Part shown: piece after piece, positions 5,217 to 7,571 of the stretch
How the letters are laid out: every line of letters starts with the position of its first letter
Numbering within the stretch: the first letter of the stretch is position 1
From: Candidatus Woesearchaeota archaeon
GTDB taxonomy: Archaea > Nanobdellota > Nanobdellia > Woesearchaeales > GW2011-AR4
DNA: 7,571 nt
Direction: 5' to 3'
Assembly: GCA_030631975.1 (NCBI GenBank)
Contig: DAOVKD010000020.1
Coordinates: 1 to 7,571, forward strand
The notes under the pieces: generated by a model
What the model saw: the letters and a program-made list of their open reading frames with translations, nothing else
Database searches by the model: none
Told to the model about the DNA's origin: nothing
Made by a program: the position numbers and the translations under genes

Positions 5217-5467
5217 CGTTCTATTGTAGGTTGGTGCGAAAATCTAATTCGTGCTTGTGCGAGGCCTTAGAATTCCTCTCAACTTCGCAATTGTGAACTA
5301 CGGGCAAGCTCGCCTTGCTCGCTTGCAATTCATAATTTCTCAGGTCGTAGAGCACAATCCTATGGAATGTTCAGATTTGGCAATTTACGCACAAGCTGTG
5401 ACATGCGAGTGAGCTCGTTGCGAACTCGCTCACAATTCACAACTTTCGCACCAACCCCGTTCTATTG
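5217..5467. mobile_element. MITE-like 231-bp element (5227-5457) with exact 10-bp flanking duplication
   Basis: CGTTCTATTG occurs at 5217-5226 and again at 5458-5467, exactly flanking 231 bp. The termini are a 13-bp perfect inverted repeat, GGTTGGTGCGAAA (5229-5241) and TTTCGCACCAACC (5444-5456). A second subterminal pair is GCTTGTGCG/CGCACAAGC (5253-5261/5388-5396). Internal stems include ATTGTG..CTACG with CGTAG..CACAAT (5290-5302/5346-5358) enclosing GCAAGC/GCTTGC (5304-5309/5321-5326), and GTGAGC/GCTCAC (5409-5414/5428-5433). GC is about 48% by hand count, against about 22-28% just upstream. No ORF of note. This fits a non-autonomous transposon mobilised by a transposase encoded elsewhere. 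A structured RNA gene is the main alternative, though that would not explain the duplication. Confidence 0.72.
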
Positions 5468-5473
5468 GCAAAA

Positions 5474-5480
5474 TTTATAA
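5474..5480 (+). promoter_or_regulatory. TATA box for cytidylate kinase
   Basis: TTTATAA begins 30 nt before ATG 5504 and is preceded by the BRE-like GGCAAAA (5467-5473). The right copy of the 10-bp flanking duplication ends at 5467, so the element to its left was inserted immediately upstream of the BRE and left the core promoter intact. The spacing implies a leaderless mRNA. Confidence 0.65.
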
Positions 5481-5503
5481 GCAAGCTAATCTGCACAAAA
5501 TAT

Positions 5504-6031
5504 ATGATAATAACAATATCAGGAAAAGCAGGCTCTGGAAAAAGCACTGTCGCTAAGGAGGTAGCAAAAAAGCTGAAGCTTAAGCATTATTCTATAGGGG
5601 ATTTAATGAGGCAGATTGCAAAACAAAAAAATATTTCCCTGATAGAATTAAGCAAATTAGCAGAAAAAGACAGCTCTATAGATATAGAACTTGACAAGAA
5701 AAACATAGAGCTGAGGGAAGAAGACAACTTTGTTATTGATGGAAGGCTTACAGCATATTTCAGCCCTTATGCAGAGCTAAAGGTTTTCTTGGACTGTAAA
5801 GATAAGGTCAGGGCAGAAAGAATATTCAATGAAAAAAGGAAAGATGAAAAAAGCCAGCATATAGATGGGTCAATTGAAAAGGTAAAGCAGCGCGAACAAA
5901 GCGAGAGAAAGCGATACAAAAAAATTTACAATGTTGATTATTATGATAAGAAATTATATGATTTAATAATTGATACAACAAATCTGAGTGTAAGCAAGGT
6001 TGTAGAAAAGATAATAAAGTCAGTTAAGTAA
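5504..6031 (+). CDS. cmk: Cytidylate kinase, archaeal type
   Basis: A 175-aa P-loop kinase that phosphorylates CMP (and dCMP) to the diphosphate using ATP, in cytosolic pyrimidine nucleotide metabolism. The Walker A loop is G7-K-A-G-S-G-K13-S-T15, directly after the first strand. Residues 28-36 (KHYSIGDLM) match the NMP-binding segment. FVIDGRL (76-82) is the conserved DGR motif of archaeal CMP kinases. The arginine-rich stretch 103-137 is the lid region, followed by IYNVDYYD and YDLIIDTT, typical of the archaeal COG1102 family. Length is normal (about 170-190 aa). A longer in-frame TTG start at 5465 is rejected: it precedes the TATA box and adds 13 residues before the usual N-terminal MIITISG. 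It is a single gene, convergent with the F-domain operon. Confidence 0.92.
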   Translation: MIITISGKAGSGKSTVAKEVAKKLKLKHYSIGDLMRQIAKQKNISLIELSKLAEKDSSIDIELDKKNIELREEDNFVIDGRLTAYFSPYAELKVFLDCKDKVRAERIFNEKRKDEKSQHIDGSIEKVKQREQSERKRYKKIYNVDYYDKKLYDLIIDTTNLSVSKVVEKIIKSVK

Positions 6032-6074
6032 CAAGTTTCAGAAAATATTATTTAGAAGTTTAAGTTGCCAAAAA

Positions 6075-6104
6075 TAGTGCCAAAAAGTATCCATCTTGGC
6101 ACTA
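6075..6104 (-). terminator. Hairpin terminator between convergent genes
   Basis: TAGTGCCAA (6075-6083) and TTGGCACTA (6096-6104) form a perfect 9-bp stem with a 12-nt loop, between the stops at 6031 (+) and 6116 (-). Read on the minus strand it is followed directly by TTTTT, so it best fits the end of the F-domain operon. It may also limit read-through from cytidylate kinase. TGCCAAAAA is directly repeated at 6066-6074 and 6078-6086. Confidence 0.6.
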
Positions 6105-6115
6105 AGAATATCCTT

Positions 6116-7144
6116 TCAAAACATAATCCCTGAGAATACTAAACTCAAAATTTTCATAAAGATAAAATACATAATTAAAGAACCCATCAAAAAGATTGGA
6201 ATGTATTTCAGTCCGCTTTTAATGCTGCCCTTTTCTACAATAGAGACAATAAGGGAAGAAAAAAATGAAATTACTGCTAAAGCTGCTATTGAGAAGTATC
6301 TAAAATTATCGGGTTCTATAGACACTTCAGTGATGCTAAAAGGCAAAGCTCCGCCACTAGTTGTTGCAACTGACAGCTTGGATATAAAGCCAAGAATAAC
6401 CGTTAAAAGATTGTAGGATAAGGCAAACAGCAAAGGAGCAATAAAAATTACTATTGCCGCCATAAAAATCATATAAGATACAGCTGAAGCAGATATTTCC
6501 TCTTTCAAAACTTTAATTTCCTTAATGTTCAGGACTATTTTATCTATCAAATTAGCTATTTGACCCCCGCTTTCAAGTTCTCCTATCATCAAATCAATTG
6601 ACCTCCTTAACATAAGACTGTCATATTTTTGCCCTAACTCGTACAATGCCGCGCTAACATCGTGGCCAGTCATCACTTTTTTTGATACTTCAGCCATTTC
6701 ATTGGCTAAGATTGTAAACCTCGGTTTAATAGCTCCCAGCAAAGCTTTCTCGAATGACAACCCGCCCTTTAGGTTTGAAGCAACTACCTGTAAAAAATCC
6801 GGAAGCGTCTCTTCCATTTTCTTTGTTCTTTTGTATATACGCAGATCTACATAAAAATAAACCAGCAGAATGAAAAGAGTTGCTAATGATATCTGAATTA
6901 TAAACCATGCTATTGCAGACGCAGCCAGCAAAACTAACTGAGAATATTGTAAAAGAAAGGGGTATGCAAAAAGCAGGTAAATAATTGCGGTTATGGCTGC
7001 TGTAAGATAAAATAAGGCTCCAAAGAATTTATAAGGAACATTTGGAATGCCCGCTTTAAGCAAGAACAGCCTCAAATGCGGAATTGCGCGTTTAGGCACA
7101 AATGCTTTCCCAAATTCCTCCAAAAATATAATTCTGAATGGCAT
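6116..7144 (-). CDS. tadC: Type II secretion F-domain protein (TadC/FlaJ-like)
   Basis: A 342-aa integral membrane protein of the archaeal TadC/FlaJ group (T2SSF domain), the inner-membrane platform that works with a GspE/TadA-type ATPase in type IV pilus or archaellum-like assembly. Hydrophobic segments lie at about 40-65, 68-97, 222-255, 283-303 and 313-338. The cytoplasmic T2SSF core is at about 105-215, with the signature LPDFLQVVASNLKGGLSFEKAL (114-135) and the helical ELESGGQIANLIDKI segment (189-203). A positively charged N-terminus precedes the first membrane segment. It follows a second F-domain gene after 40 bp on the same strand, the paired arrangement common in archaea. No ATPase or pilin gene is in the window, so which machine it serves is unknown. 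Confidence 0.88.
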   Translation of the reverse strand: MPFRIIFLEEFGKAFVPKRAIPHLRLFLLKAGIPNVPYKFFGALFYLTAAITAIIYLLFAYPFLLQYSQLVLLAASAIAWFIIQISLATLFILLVYFYVDLRIYKRTKKMEETLPDFLQVVASNLKGGLSFEKALLGAIKPRFTILANEMAEVSKKVMTGHDVSAALYELGQKYDSLMLRRSIDLMIGELESGGQIANLIDKIVLNIKEIKVLKEEISASAVSYMIFMAAIVIFIAPLLFALSYNLLTVILGFISKLSVATTSGGALPFSITEVSIEPDNFRYFSIAALAVISFFSSLIVSIVEKGSIKSGLKYIPIFLMGSLIMYFIFMKILSLVFSGIMF

Positions 7145-7184
7145 CTTGGTTTATTGATTAATTATTTAGTCCATCTGCTGTGCA

Positions 7185-7571
7185 TCACAAGTTTACAACT
7201 GGTCTTATTGCCTTAAATACAGATACAAACAAGAGTTGTATTACAATGATAAACATCATAACAACTAAGAAATGATTCATGCTTACAGTAAAGTTGATGA
7301 AACTTGATAAAACAATAAACAGAGTCATACCAATTGATGGTATAACTACAGCAGCAAGCATGTAAAAAATGACAATAGTGTTTAGTTTTTTCCCATACTT
7401 CTTAACCTCAAGCTCCTGTTCCTGCGTTATCTCATCCAAAACAGTATTTAAAGGCTTTGTAACATCTATCCCCAATCTCAATGCATTGTTTATATGGAAC
7501 AATATTTTCCTGAACTTTTCTGATGGGGAATAAGTCATGGCATTTTCCAATGCCTTTTCCAAAGAACTTCC
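7185..7571 (-). CDS. Type II secretion F-domain protein, C-terminal part (cut by window edge)
   Basis: The last 128 residues of a minus-strand gene whose start lies beyond base 7571; the frame is open to the edge. It begins GSSLEKALENAM, which matches the second half-signature of F-domain proteins (GxxLxxAL). A cytoplasmic helical stretch follows, including DVTKPLNTVLDEITQEQELEVKKYGKK. Two hydrophobic stretches end the protein: a long one of about 30 residues (IVIFYMLAAVV... to SSFI) and a final one (FLVVMMFIIVIQLLFVSVF). A true initiation at the TTG near 7562 is unlikely, as the domain is obviously incomplete. It lies 40 bp upstream of the TadC-like gene on the same strand, so the two are probably co-transcribed and may form a heteromeric platform. 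No Shine-Dalgarno sequence is visible between them. Confidence 0.85.
   Translation of the reverse strand, partial: GSSLEKALENAMTYSPSEKFRKILFHINNALRLGIDVTKPLNTVLDEITQEQELEVKKYGKKLNTIVIFYMLAAVVIPSIGMTLFIVLSSFINFTVSMNHFLVVMMFIIVIQLLFVSVFKAIRPVVNL

Noticed and set aside
5227..5457. tRNA, RNase P or SRP RNA within the GC-rich segment
   Set aside because: No tRNA B-box or CCA-end acceptor pattern and no recognised RNase P or SRP motifs. Terminal inverted repeats plus an exact duplication fit a transposable element better.
5465..5503. TTG start adding 13 residues to cytidylate kinase
   Set aside because: It begins within the flanking duplication and spans the TATA box. The usual kinase N-terminus begins at ATG 5504.
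6096..6416. Plus-strand 106-aa frame opposite the TadC-like gene
   Set aside because: Antisense shadow of a well-supported membrane protein gene; its translation shows no family features.
1..7571. CRISPR array or toxin-antitoxin pair
   Set aside because: No regularly spaced repeats. The HTH gene is a 287-aa archaeal regulator and the GNAT gene is convergent rather than co-operonic, so the GNAT/HTH pair does not fit a GNAT-type toxin-antitoxin operon.

Overview
The window looks like chromosomal DNA of an AT-rich archaeon, possibly a DPANN-type lineage; that placement is inference, as no rRNA is present. Three things point to archaea: the gene families (an EndoQ-type PHP endonuclease with a PCNA-binding tail, an archaeal cytidylate kinase, a COG1395-type HTH regulator and a pair of TadC/FlaJ-like membrane proteins); archaeal TATA boxes (TTTATAA or TTTAAATA) whose first base lies 28-32 nt before the ATG of six genes; and the lack of Shine-Dalgarno sequences before those genes. 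Most transcripts here are therefore probably leaderless.

Layout: 1-160 is palindrome-rich non-coding DNA. 193-1452 (+) is EndoQ, a DNA repair endonuclease. 1453-1782 is a convergent spacer packed with hairpins. 1783-2607 (-) is an unrecognised 274-aa protein with a sharply GC-rich patch. 2608-2940 is a divergent spacer holding two promoters, a strong hairpin and a second copy of a stem-loop element also found at 1566-1611. 2941-3603 (+) is an unrecognised 220-aa protein. 3644-4081 (+) is a GNAT acetyltransferase whose stop overlaps the stop of the convergent HTH regulator at 4078-4941 (-). 4942-5503 is a 562-bp divergent spacer containing an operator-like dyad and two adjacent MITE-like elements. 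5504-6031 (+) is cytidylate kinase. A hairpin terminator follows at 6075-6104. Then come two co-oriented type II secretion F-domain genes on the minus strand (6116-7144 and 7185-7571, the latter cut by the window edge).

The genes do not form one obvious pathway. Each plus-strand gene has its own promoter; only the two F-domain genes look like an operon, and they probably form the membrane platform of a type IV pilus or archaellum-like machine. The most notable content is in the spacers. The clearest is a 231-bp, relatively GC-rich element (5227-5457) with terminal inverted repeats and an exact 10-bp flanking duplication, inserted 6 bp upstream of the cytidylate kinase TATA box. Next to it lies a 136-bp AT-rich element with 10-bp terminal inverted repeats and a near-perfect 9-bp flanking duplication. 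I do not see a complete undescribed multi-gene system. The best novelty candidates are these non-autonomous elements, the dispersed stem-loop family, and the regulator in which two similar nuclease-fold-like halves flank an HTH.
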